Of a stretch of DNA of 64,000 bases, positions 27,787-37,892 are shown piece by piece. The stretch is from Nisaea sediminum. Its GTDB lineage: Bacteria; Pseudomonadota; Alphaproteobacteria; Thalassobaculales; Thalassobaculaceae. How positions within the stretch are numbered: the stretch's first letter is position 1; each line of letters starts with the position of its first letter. The stretch spans positions 248,001 to 312,000 of the forward strand of contig NZ_JACZCQ010000003.1 of assembly GCF_014904705.1 (NCBI RefSeq), read 5' to 3'. The notes under the pieces are model-generated. The model ran no database searches and had not been told where the DNA came from. It saw nothing but the letters and a program-made list of their open reading frames with translations. The translations under genes and the position numbers were made by a program.

Positions 27787-29037
27787 ATGGAAATGGACTG
27801 GCACGCGGAGCGCACGGATCTGGCCGATCTGTCACTGCTCGACACCGAAAACGCCGGCGAGCCGATCGATCTCGTCGCAGTCCGCGCCTACCGGCTCGGC
27901 CGGGTCAGAACGGAGATGGCAAAGCGCGGCATCGCCGCCTGCGTCCTGCATGATCAGGTCAATATCCGCTACGCCACCGGCGCGCGGAACATGCAGATCT
28001 TCAGCTCCAGAAATACCGGACGTTATCTTCTGCTGACCGAGCGCGATGCGATCCTCTACGAATTCACCGGCGCCATGCATCTGGCCAACGGGCTGGAAAC
28101 GCTCACAGAGGTTCGTCCGGCCATCACCGCGAGTTTCGTCGCGGCCGGCGCAAAGATCGCCGAGCGGGAGCGGCTCTGGGCGCGCGAGACCGCCGCCGCC
28201 CTCCGCGAACTGGTCGGCGCCGGAGCGACCGTCGGCGTCGAGCGCATGAATGCCGGCGCTGCGGCGGCGCTGGCGGCGGAAGGTTTCAGGCTGGTCGATG
28301 CGCAGGAGCCGGTCGAGATGGCCCGCTGCATCAAATCTCCGGAAGAAATGAAATGCGTCCGCGCCTCGCTTCGCGCCACGGAGAAAGGCGTCGCCAGACT
28401 GCGCGACGCGATCCGCCCCGGACTGACCGAGAACGCGCTCTGGTCCATCCTGCACCAGTCGGTAATCGAACAGGACGGCGATTACGTGGAGACGCGGCTT
28501 CTGAACTCCGGGCCGCGGACCAATCCGTGGTTCCAGGAGACCGGCCCGCGGGTGATCGGCGAGGACGAACTCATCGCCCTCGATACCGACGTGGTCGGCT
28601 GCCACGGCTACTACGCCGATTTCTCCCGCACCTTTCATTCAGGCCCCGGCAAACCCAGCGCCATGCAGCGCGAGCTCTACAGGACTGCGCATGAGCAGGT
28701 GCACTACAATATGGCCATCATCAAGCCGGGGATGACGTTCCGGGACTATGCGGATCGCGCGTGGGAGATTCCGGAGAGATACTTCGCCAACCGCTACTAC
28801 CTGTCCTCTCATGGAGTCGGCATGACCGGGGAGTATCCCTACCTTTACCACCGCGCCGACTTTCCCGACGCAGGTTATGACGGAGTGATCGAACCCGGCA
28901 TGACGCTCTGCGTCGAGAGCTTCATCGGCGAGGAAGCCGTCGGTGAAGGCGTGAAGCTGGAACAGCAGATCCTTGTGACCGAGAACGGTATCGAGCTGCT
29001 GTCACAGTTCCCGTTCGAGGACCGCCTGCTCGGGTGA
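27787..29037 (+). CDS. dddP: DMSP lyase DddP (M24 family)
   Basis: A 416-aa M24 peptidase-fold protein. It cleaves dimethylsulfoniopropionate to dimethyl sulfide and acrylate rather than hydrolysing peptides. The assignment rests on family segments: ETRLLNSGPRTNPWFQE, IALDTDVVGCHGYYADFSRTF (three metal Asp, spaced 2 and 10), SSHGVGMTGEYPY (His), LCVESFIGE (Glu, 35 after the His) and GVKLEQQILV (Glu, 15 later). The spacing between these ligands equals that I recall for the structurally studied DddP of Ruegeria, in which they bind iron. The gene stands alone; no dddD, dmdA or acrylate genes are near it. A close non-DddP relative cannot be fully excluded without a tree. Confidence 0.88.
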   Translation: MEMDWHAERTDLADLSLLDTENAGEPIDLVAVRAYRLGRVRTEMAKRGIAACVLHDQVNIRYATGARNMQIFSSRNTGRYLLLTERDAILYEFTGAMHLANGLETLTEVRPAITASFVAAGAKIAERERLWARETAAALRELVGAGATVGVERMNAGAAAALAAEGFRLVDAQEPVEMARCIKSPEEMKCVRASLRATEKGVARLRDAIRPGLTENALWSILHQSVIEQDGDYVETRLLNSGPRTNPWFQETGPRVIGEDELIALDTDVVGCHGYYADFSRTFHSGPGKPSAMQRELYRTAHEQVHYNMAIIKPGMTFRDYADRAWEIPERYFANRYYLSSHGVGMTGEYPYLYHRADFPDAGYDGVIEPGMTLCVESFIGEEAVGEGVKLEQQILVTENGIELLSQFPFEDRLLG

Positions 29038-29040
29038 GGC

Positions 29041-29820
29041 CTAGACGGTGCGTAGATCCAGCGTGCCGGCGCCGTAGATCCGTCCCTGCCCCGCAGCCTG
29101 TACCAGTATAGAGAGCCTCTCAGAACGCATTCTAATCGCCGTCTTTGGGATCCGGTACTTCATCGCCTTGCCGTCCCAGGCTCCGAGCGGCGCGTAGAAA
29201 CGGACGACGGCAAAATCCTCGAGGGTGCGTCCGCGGTTCTCGCCCCGGGGCACCTCGGTCACGTGCCGCTCGTCCGAGCCGACGAGAAACAGATCGGCAC
29301 CCGCCATGCTGCTTTCGCCCCAAGGCGAGAGCGTCAGGACGAATTCCGTCCCGTCCGGCTCCAGCGTAACCCCGACACCGGTCCCGGGCGCCGCCCCGCG
29401 GCGCTCTTCCAGCTCCGCCATAACCTGCCCGCGGCGCGAGCCGACCAAATCGACCTCGCCGTCGATCACCAGCTGCGGGGTATAGATGCTGGAGAGCCGC
29501 ATGGCGCGTCCGTAACGGTGCTGGCGCTCACTCATGGCCTTGGAGGAGAACGGGTCCTTCCAGCCGATATAGTTCCAGTAATCGACGTGGTAGGCGAGCG
29601 CGAGGACGTCCGGCTCCATCGCCAGCTCGCCAAGCAGCCGGTCGGCCGGCGGGCAGGAGGAGCAGCCCTGACTGGTGAAGAGTTCGAGCACGATCGGACC
29701 CATGGCGCGGCTCTGCGCCTGCGAGGTCCGGGTGGAGCGCGCCAGACCGGCAAGGCCGAGCGCACCGGTGCTGCCAAGGGCGGCGAGGCCGCCGAGCAGT
29801 CTGCGTCGCGAGGTTTTCAT
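29041..29820 (-). CDS. DUF1223 protein with Tat-type signal
   Basis: A 259-aa DUF1223 protein with a thioredoxin-like fold. The N-terminus carries a twin-arginine signal (KTSRRRLLGGLA) and the domain begins VLELFTSQGCSSCPPADRLL with a CSSC pair, followed by HVDYWNYIGWKDPF. The ATG at 29820 starts the signal. Family members are periplasmic and of unknown function; the CxxC suggests thiol redox activity. It converges on dddP, leaving a 3-bp gap. Confidence 0.87.
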   Translation of the reverse strand: MKTSRRRLLGGLAALGSTGALGLAGLARSTRTSQAQSRAMGPIVLELFTSQGCSSCPPADRLLGELAMEPDVLALAYHVDYWNYIGWKDPFSSKAMSERQHRYGRAMRLSSIYTPQLVIDGEVDLVGSRRGQVMAELEERRGAAPGTGVGVTLEPDGTEFVLTLSPWGESSMAGADLFLVGSDERHVTEVPRGENRGRTLEDFAVVRFYAPLGAWDGKAMKYRIPKTAIRMRSERLSILVQAAGQGRIYGAGTLDLRTV

Positions 29821-29896
29821 GCAAGAGAGAATAGGCACGCCACAGCCGCGGTTCGAATCACCGATGGTCACGCACGGGTGACCATCCCCCATGACC

Positions 29897-29978
29897 GTCA
29901 TCCCGGCCACTGAGCCGGGACCTTGTCGAACATCGGGCTCTATCGTGCGGAAGGTCCCGGATCGGGGTCCGGGATGAC
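29897..29978. repeat. Dispersed ~82-bp palindromic repeat, copy 2
   Basis: Ends GTCATCCCGG and CCGGGATGAC; internal GGTCCCGGATCGGGG. Lies between the DUF1223 and SDR genes. Confidence 0.8.
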
Positions 29979-30007
29979 GGATCTGCGAGGGTTTGGAAGA
30001 AGTGGCC

Positions 30008-30727
30008 TCACAGCTCCCGGATGTCAGTCACCAGCTCGGCGCCGAATTTCGGGCCGGTCACATGGGCCGCGATCTTAGCGCCGACCGTCTCCGGGTCGCC
30101 GAGCGCACCGCTCTCCTTCAGCCCGACGAAGCGCTCACGCAGCGCGAAATCCTCTTCCGGGGTCGACCGGATGGTGGCCTGCATTCCGGTATCGATCACG
30201 CCGGGCGCGAGACTTTCCACCTTGAGCCCCGCAATGCCGTCATCGGCGACGCCGCGAACATGATGGTCGAGCGCCGCCTTGGTCGCGCAATAGACACTCC
30301 AGCCGGTATAGGCATGCCGCCCTGCCCCGCTGGAAATATGCACCAGCCGGCGATCGGCAACGCTCTCCGTCGCGGCGACGAAGGCATCGGCGAGAATCAG
30401 CGCGGCGCTGACATTCACCGTCACCGCCCGGGCGATCGCCGACGCGCCCTGCCGTCCGAGCGGCGCGATCGGCTCGACGATACCGGCGTTGTTCACCAGC
30501 ACCGCAGACTCGGCATGTTCCAGGAAATCCGCGAGCTCGTCGCTCTCGAGCCAGTGCGACAGGGCCGCGGTATCGCCGAGATCAAGTGCAACCTGTTCGA
30601 GCCCTGACTCGAAGCCCGGCAGCGCCGAGCGGGACAGGCCGAGCACGTTGTATCCGCCTTCCAGCAAAGCGGCCGCGATCCCCGCGCCGAGGCCCTTGCT
30701 GTGTCCGGTGACGATGGCCTTCTTCAT
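30008..30727 (-). CDS. SDR family oxidoreductase
   Basis: A 239-aa short-chain dehydrogenase/reductase. Cofactor motif TGHSKGLGAGIA (Rossmann glycine-rich loop), VLVNNAGIVEP, and catalytic HISSGAGRHAYTGWSVYCATK with the Ser-Tyr-Lys set. The product resembles sepiapterin reductase-like SDRs, but substrate cannot be inferred. The ATG at 30727 was chosen over an upstream TTG because it begins the Rossmann fold and has GGAGGACA upstream. Confidence 0.9.
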   Translation of the reverse strand: MKKAIVTGHSKGLGAGIAAALLEGGYNVLGLSRSALPGFESGLEQVALDLGDTAALSHWLESDELADFLEHAESAVLVNNAGIVEPIAPLGRQGASAIARAVTVNVSAALILADAFVAATESVADRRLVHISSGAGRHAYTGWSVYCATKAALDHHVRGVADDGIAGLKVESLAPGVIDTGMQATIRSTPEEDFALRERFVGLKESGALGDPETVGAKIAAHVTGPKFGAELVTDIREL

Positions 30728-30859
30728 GGATGTCCTCCCGATCCGATCCGCTGCATCCGCATAGCACCGCAGCGACCGGATCGCCAATGTCCGTTGACCT
30801 GCCCCCTGCTGGAAGGACTAGCATCCAGCATTCCGTCAATCCGGCCCGAGGAGAGAGCA

Positions 30860-31162
30860 ATGAAGACCCTTGTTCCCGTTCTGGCATCCGCGGCTGCCGT
30901 CGCGGCTGCCTTTCCCGCCAATGCCGATCCCGCCGACGGCTACGGCTACCACCCGATGATGATGGGCGGCTGGTTCATGGGCCCGTTCATGATGCTGCTG
31001 TTCGTCGTGATCCTGATCGCCGCCGCGCTCTTCGCTGCGCGCCACTTTAGCTTCGCGCCGAAAGGCGACGGAGACAAGGCGCTGGCGATCCTGCGCGAGC
31101 GCTTCGCCAGGGGCGAGATAGACAAGGAGGAATTCGAGCAGCGGCGCAAACTGCTCGAGTAA
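30860..31162 (+). CDS. SHOCT domain membrane protein
   Basis: A 100-aa protein: signal or first helix (MKTLVPVLASAAAVAAAFPA), a Met-rich stretch, a second hydrophobic helix (MMLLFVVILIAAALFAA), then a C-terminal SHOCT motif LAILRERFARGEIDKEEFEQ. ATG preceded by GGAGAGA. SHOCT proteins are common in alphaproteobacterial envelopes; exact function unknown. It converges on ftsH with a 1-bp gap. Confidence 0.85.
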   Translation: MKTLVPVLASAAAVAAAFPANADPADGYGYHPMMMGGWFMGPFMMLLFVVILIAAALFAARHFSFAPKGDGDKALAILRERFARGEIDKEEFEQRRKLLE

Positions 31163-31163
31163 T

Positions 31164-33092
<1,929 letters not shown>

Positions 33093-33189
33093 GGAGCGGT
33101 CCTCGGTCCGGAGGTTGCGGAGGGAACAAGGTTAATCCGCCGTGCCTTTCCGGTCCATGGGCGCGCGTGCCGGCGTTCTCTTCAACGCC

Positions 33190-33269
33190 GTCATCCCCAC
33201 GCACGTGGGGACCAAGAGAGCGTAGAGCCGTGACCTGTATCCCTGGGTCCCCGCTTTCGCGGAAATGAC
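33190..33269. repeat. Dispersed ~80-bp palindromic repeat, copy 3
   Basis: Ends GTCATCCCC and GAAATGACG; internal palindromes CCCACGCACGTGGGG and CCCCGCTTTCGCGG. More diverged than copies 2, 7-9 and closest to copy 5. Confidence 0.75.
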
Positions 33270-33300
33270 GACCTCTTGAAAGGGACGACGGTCCTTCGGT

Positions 33301-33516
33301 TTAATTCTCCGAGCGCGTCCTGATCCCGAAGATCGCGTAGAGCGGACAGAAACGGATCAATGCGGTACCGGCGAAGACCAGGCCGACGACGGGCAGCCCC
33401 CATTTCACCAGCGGGTTGGCGAAAATGGCGAGGTCGAGCAGGAAGGGCGCAACGATCAGGACGAGGCCGAGCACGAGGCGGGCCAGACGGTCAAGGTTTC
33501 CGACATTCGCAGTCAT
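33301..33516 (-). CDS. DUF2892 (YgaP-type) membrane protein
   Basis: A 71-aa DUF2892 protein: TANVGNLDRLARLVLG, then two hydrophobic helices, and the family end LIRFCPLYAIFGIRT. Such domains accompany rhodanese and sulfide-oxidation genes. I chose the ATG at 33516, which has GGGAG upstream, over the GTG three codons earlier. A GTGACTTAGTCAC palindrome lies 64 bp upstream, shared with other genes of the sulfide locus. Confidence 0.9.
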   Translation of the reverse strand: MTANVGNLDRLARLVLGLVLIVAPFLLDLAIFANPLVKWGLPVVGLVFAGTALIRFCPLYAIFGIRTRSEN

Positions 33517-33579
33517 GAGAGACACTCCCGTGTAAAGACGCGTTGGAGAAACCCTATGCCCGGCTCCATACCGGAAACA

Positions 33580-33592
33580 GTGACTTAGTCAC
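33580..33592. promoter_or_regulatory. Palindrome GTGACTTAGTCAC, candidate Crp-family operator (site 1)
   Basis: A 6-1-6 inverted repeat located 64 bp before the DUF2892 start. The same 13-mer, with one or two changes, lies upstream of the MBL-SQR-SulP-Crp operon and the peroxiredoxin gene. The GTGA-N5-TCAC form resembles Crp/Fnr-type operators. Confidence 0.7.
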
Positions 33593-33625
33593 CTATGCCG
33601 AAGAAAGATATCAAAGTGAGAGATA

Positions 33626-34285
33626 TCAGGCGGATTGGGCGAAGGCACCGAGGGCGTCCGCATCCGTCACATGGACGCGGCCGCGCCCGGCGGTGACCCA
33701 TCCCCGGCGGATGAACTCCTGCAACTGGCGGGAAATGACCTCTCGTGCGGTGCCGAGCTCGACCGCGAGCTGCTGGTGGGTCAGCAGCACATCCCCCGCC
33801 GGATCGGATCGCTCCAGCAGCTTGGCGGCGAGGCGCAGGTCGAGGCGGCGGAAGGCAATCTCCTCGATCACCGTGAAGAGATCGGTGATCCGTTTCGAAT
33901 AGGCAGTGAAGACGAAACGCCGGAAGTCGGCGGAGCGGGCGATCATCTCGTCGAACACGGCGCGCGGGATCGCGACCGCCGAGACGTCCGTCTCCGCGAT
34001 CCCCTCGGCACTGTAATCCTCGTAGGCGAGCAGACAGGCCGTGGTCAGCACGCAGCTCTCGTGCGCATGTACCCGGTAGAGCACGATCTCGCGGCCGTTC
34101 TCCGCCACCTGCTGGACCCGGACCACGCCTGCGAGCAGCAGCAGAAGATTCTCAGGCGCCTTGCCCGGTCCGAAGATAACGGTCCCCTGCGGAACCTCGA
34201 CGACGCGACTCTGGCGGACAAGCATCTCGCGCAGGTCGCCATCCAGGCGGGAAAGTCCCGGAAATTGTTCGATCCAGTCCGCCAC
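33626..34285 (-). CDS. Crp/Fnr family transcriptional regulator of the sulfide locus
   Basis: A 219-aa Crp/Fnr protein with an N-terminal cNMP-type effector domain and a C-terminal helix-turn-helix (QQLAVELGTAREVISRQLQE, residues about 170-190). There is no N-terminal Fnr cysteine cluster. Two cysteines, Cys78 and Cys84, lie close together in ESCVLTTACLL within the effector domain and are a possible thiol sensor. The gene is the last of the minus-strand MBL-SQR-SulP-crp set and probably binds the three shared palindromes, including that at its own operon promoter. Confidence 0.88.
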   Translation of the reverse strand: MADWIEQFPGLSRLDGDLREMLVRQSRVVEVPQGTVIFGPGKAPENLLLLLAGVVRVQQVAENGREIVLYRVHAHESCVLTTACLLAYEDYSAEGIAETDVSAVAIPRAVFDEMIARSADFRRFVFTAYSKRITDLFTVIEEIAFRRLDLRLAAKLLERSDPAGDVLLTHQQLAVELGTAREVISRQLQEFIRRGWVTAGRGRVHVTDADALGAFAQSA

Positions 34286-34344
34286 GCTCGCCCCTCCGCC
34301 CGCTTGCCGCGAGACGGAGACGGCGTCTCCGCATCTCCGTCCGA

Positions 34345-36117
34345 TCAGGCGATCTTTCTCAATTGCGGCGTCTGCTGCAAGAGGGAGGGATCGAGTTCCG
34401 TCGCGGCCTCGTATTGCGAGAGAAAGACCCGCCCGGTCAGCTCGTCAAGGAAATGCGCCCGCTGCAGCCGGTCCATCACCGGCCCCTTCACCTCGGAGAG
34501 ATGGAACGAGACGCCCATGGCCTGGAGCCGGTTGTTGATCGCCTCGAGAGATTCGAGCGCGCTGCTGTCGACCTCGTTCACCGCGGAACACATCAGGATC
34601 ACATGCTTCAGGCCGCGGTCGCCGGCGACCCGGTCGTAGAGATAATCCTCGAGATAACGCGCATTGGCGAAATAGAGGCTCTCGTCGACCCGGATCGTCA
34701 GCACGCTCGGCACGGTCTGCACCGCATGGCGACGGATATTACGGAAATGCTGGGTGCCCGGCACCAGCCCGACTTCGGCGATATGCGGCCGCGAGGTCTT
34801 GAAGAGAAAAAGCAGGATGGAGAGCAGCACTCCCGCCGAAACGCCGATCTCGACGCCGACCCCGAGGGTGAGTGCCATGGTCACGGCGACTGCGGCGAAA
34901 TCCGCTTTTGAATAGATCCAGGTCCGCTTCAGGATCGAGAAATCCACCAGCGAAAGGACGGCGACGATGATCGTCGCGGCAAGCGTTGCCTTCGGCAGGA
35001 AGAAGAGCAGCGGCGTCAGGGCGAGTGCGGCGAGACAGATGCCGATGGCGGTGAAAGCACCGGCGGCCGGGGTCTCCGCGCCGGCGTCGAAATTTACCAC
35101 CGAGCGGGCGAAGCCGCCGGTCACGGGATAGCCGCCGGTCACCGCCGCGGCGACGTTCGAGGCGCCGAGCCCGATCAGCTCCTGGTCCGGCACGATGCGC
35201 TGGCGCTTCTTCGCCGCGAGCGTCTGGGCGACCGAGACGGACTCGACAAAGCCGATGACGGAGATCAGCAGGGCGGAGCCGGCGAGGCCGGTCCAGAGCT
35301 CGGCATCGAAGGTGGGCAGGGTCAGCGGCGGCAGGCCCTGCGGCACCGATCCGACAATGGCGACCCCCTGCCCCTCGAGCCCGATACCCCAACAAAGCAA
35401 CGTGGTCACCGCGACGGCGGCAACCGGCCCCGCCTTGGCGAGGATGTCGGCCATCCGCGGGCGCAGACCGAAACGGATCAGCAGCGGCTTCAGCCCCTTC
35501 CTGACCCAGAACAGGAAGAGCGTCGCGCCGACGCCTATGGTGGCGGTCGCCGGGTTCAGGTTCGGCAGGTTGCGGCCAAGGTCGATCAGGAGATCCAGCA
35601 GGTTGTGGCCGGAGGCCTTGATCCCGAGGATATGTTTCAGCTGGCTCGCGGCGATGATCATGCCGGAGGCGGTGATGAATCCGGCGATCACCGGGTGACT
35701 GAGGAAATTGGCGAGGAAACCGAGCCGGAGCACCCCCATCGCCATCAGCATCAGGCCGGAGAGCAGCGCCAGCACGATGGCCGCCGCGGCATAGGTCGCC
35801 GGATCGGTCACGCCGAGATTGCCGATCGCGGCCGCGGTCATCAGCGAGACCACCGCGACCGGCCCGACGGCGAGCGCCCGGCTGGTGCCGAAGATCGCAT
35901 AGGCGACGAGCGGCAGGATCGAGGCATAGAGCCCCATCTCCGCCGGGAGCCCCGCGAGCAGCGCATAGGCGAGCGATTGCGGGATCAGCATGATGGTGAC
36001 GATCACCGCCGCCACCAGATCGCTGGTCAGCGCGCCCCTGTCATAGCGCGCGCCCCAGTCGAGGATCGGCAGATAGCGGGCGAACTTGCTGGCGCCCACC
36101 TTCGCAGTCTCGGACAT
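34345..36117 (-). CDS. SulP family anion transporter
   Basis: A 590-aa SulP transporter with about ten to twelve membrane helices and a cytoplasmic C-terminal STAS domain (VDESLYFANARYLEDYLYDR, then SAVNEVDSSALESLEAI). Sequence at the N-terminus (GALTSDLVAAVIVTIMLIPQSLAY) is diagnostic. In this locus it may export sulfite or sulfate made by persulfide oxidation, or import sulfate; the direction is inference. It is 29 bp downstream of the SQR fusion. Confidence 0.92.
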   Translation of the reverse strand: MSETAKVGASKFARYLPILDWGARYDRGALTSDLVAAVIVTIMLIPQSLAYALLAGLPAEMGLYASILPLVAYAIFGTSRALAVGPVAVVSLMTAAAIGNLGVTDPATYAAAAIVLALLSGLMLMAMGVLRLGFLANFLSHPVIAGFITASGMIIAASQLKHILGIKASGHNLLDLLIDLGRNLPNLNPATATIGVGATLFLFWVRKGLKPLLIRFGLRPRMADILAKAGPVAAVAVTTLLCWGIGLEGQGVAIVGSVPQGLPPLTLPTFDAELWTGLAGSALLISVIGFVESVSVAQTLAAKKRQRIVPDQELIGLGASNVAAAVTGGYPVTGGFARSVVNFDAGAETPAAGAFTAIGICLAALALTPLLFFLPKATLAATIIVAVLSLVDFSILKRTWIYSKADFAAVAVTMALTLGVGVEIGVSAGVLLSILLFLFKTSRPHIAEVGLVPGTQHFRNIRRHAVQTVPSVLTIRVDESLYFANARYLEDYLYDRVAGDRGLKHVILMCSAVNEVDSSALESLEAINNRLQAMGVSFHLSEVKGPVMDRLQRAHFLDELTGRVFLSQYEAATELDPSLLQQTPQLRKIA

Positions 36118-36146
36118 TCTCGATCACCCCTTGCCGATCGTCTCTT

Positions 36147-37838
36147 TCAGAGCTGGGCCGGCGGCTCGGCCGAGACCGTCTCCGGCTTCACCATCCATTC
36201 GCGGCCACGCAGCATGCCTTTCCAGTAGAAGGGCGGCAGGAAGCGTTCCTTCAACAGCCAGGCGAGCCAGCTCGGCTTGGTGCCGTCGATCAGCCAGTCG
36301 GGGAAGCTCGGCAGCAGCGCGCCGCCATAGCCGAACTCGGCGAGCACGATCTTGCCGCGCTCCACGGTCAGCGGACAGGAGCCGTAGCCGTTGTAGCGGG
36401 CCTGCTTTCCGCTGCTCTTCATGTCGGCGACGAGATTCTCGGCCACGATCGGGGCCTGCATCCGGGCCGCCGCCGCGGTCTTCGCGTTCGGGGCGTTCAT
36501 CACGTCGCCGAGCGACCAGACGTTCTGGAAGGTCTTGTGACGCAGGGTCTGCTGGTCGACATCGACCCAGCCGGCCGCGTCGGCGAGCGGCGAGACGCGG
36601 ATGAAGTCAGGCGCGCATTGCGGCGGGCAGACATGCATCATGTCGAACTCGACCTCGATCGTGGTCTTTTCGGTGTCCGGCTTCGCGACCTCGAACCAGG
36701 CCTTCCTCGCCGCGCCGTCGACGGCGGTCAGGCGATGGAAGAAATGCAGGCCGGCATTGTAGCGCTCGACATATTCCATCAGCGCCGGAACGTACTCCTT
36801 TACCCCGAAGAGCACGCCGCCGGCATTGTAGAAGCCGACCTCGATATCCTTCAGACGCCCGCTTTTCAGCCAGTGGTCGGCGGAGAGATACATCGCCTTC
36901 TGCGGCGCACCGGCGCATTTGATCGGCATCGGCGGCTGGGTGAAGACGGCGCGGCCGGATTTCAGCCCGCTCACCAGCTCCCAGGTATAGGGCGCGAGAT
37001 CGTAGCGGTAGTTCGAGGTGACGCCGTTCTTGCCGAGGGTCTCGACCAGGCCCTCGACGCCGTGCCAGTCGAGCTTCAGGCCCGGGCAGACGACGAGGCG
37101 CTTGTATTTCACCACCCGGCAGCCGTCGAGGATCACGGCGTCGTTCTCCGGCTCGAAGGCGGCGACGGCGGACTTGATCCAGTGCACCCCCTCGGGGATC
37201 AGCGAGCCCATGGTGCGGGCCGTGGTCTCGGCGGAGAAGATGCCGCCGCCGACCATGGTCCAGCCGGGCTGGTAATAGTGGATGTCGGCCGGGTCGATGA
37301 TGGCGATGTCGAGCCCGGGCGAGCGCGCCTGCAGGCTGGAGGCGACGGCGATGCCGGCCGCCCCGCCGCCGACCACGACGACCTCGTAAGAGGCGTCGCC
37401 CGTGTCGGTCGGCGTCTTTCCGCCGTTGGCGATGCGCCGGACAACGCCGCTCATGTCGTAGCCTGCATCCTTGGCGCGCTGCAGGATCTCCGGCAGCGGC
37501 CGGCTCTTGGCCTCGGAAAGCGCCCAGAGCGTCGCGGAACGGGTGCCGGAACGGCAGTAGGCGAGCACCGGCTTCGGCAGCCTCTCGAGCGCCTTGCCGA
37601 AGGCCTCGGCGTCCGCGTCCTGCACCTTGCCGGAGGTCACCGGCAGGTAGAGCGCCTCGAGCCCGGCCTTCTTCGCCGCCGCCTCGATCTCCTCGAAGGT
37701 CGGCTGGTCGGCGCCCTCGCCGTCCGGACGGTTGCAGATGATGGCCCGGTAGCCGGCCGCGGCGAAGTCCGCGACCTCGTCCGGCTGGATCTGCGGGCGG
37801 ACCGAGAGGGACTCGGTGATCTTGCGCGCATCGCTCAT
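36147..37838 (-). CDS. DUF442/protein-tyrosine-phosphatase-like fused to sulfide:quinone oxidoreductase-like flavoprotein
   Basis: A 563-aa fusion. Residues about 1-110 form a DUF442/TIGR01244 domain with a CRSGTRSA P-loop (Cys-x5-Arg), a sulfurtransferase/phosphatase-like fold. Residues about 140-545 form an FAD-dependent sulfide:quinone oxidoreductase-like domain (EVVVVGGGAAGIAVASSL dinucleotide loop, cysteines in VVCPGLKL and HVCPPQCAPD). SQR oxidises sulfide to bound persulfide with electrons to quinone; the fused domain may take the persulfide. It is between the MBL protein and SulP in one operon. Confidence 0.92.
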   Translation of the reverse strand: MSDARKITESLSVRPQIQPDEVADFAAAGYRAIICNRPDGEGADQPTFEEIEAAAKKAGLEALYLPVTSGKVQDADAEAFGKALERLPKPVLAYCRSGTRSATLWALSEAKSRPLPEILQRAKDAGYDMSGVVRRIANGGKTPTDTGDASYEVVVVGGGAAGIAVASSLQARSPGLDIAIIDPADIHYYQPGWTMVGGGIFSAETTARTMGSLIPEGVHWIKSAVAAFEPENDAVILDGCRVVKYKRLVVCPGLKLDWHGVEGLVETLGKNGVTSNYRYDLAPYTWELVSGLKSGRAVFTQPPMPIKCAGAPQKAMYLSADHWLKSGRLKDIEVGFYNAGGVLFGVKEYVPALMEYVERYNAGLHFFHRLTAVDGAARKAWFEVAKPDTEKTTIEVEFDMMHVCPPQCAPDFIRVSPLADAAGWVDVDQQTLRHKTFQNVWSLGDVMNAPNAKTAAAARMQAPIVAENLVADMKSSGKQARYNGYGSCPLTVERGKIVLAEFGYGGALLPSFPDWLIDGTKPSWLAWLLKERFLPPFYWKGMLRGREWMVKPETVSAEPPAQL

Positions 37839-37892
37839 GGCACGTTCCTCCGTTTTTTCTTATTCATTCGGCGCCCGACGGCGGTGCGCTGG

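Noticed and set aside
29840-29870. GGTTCGAATC, resembling a tRNA T-arm
   Set aside because: No pairing stem around it and no acceptor, D or anticodon arms within 80 bases upstream.
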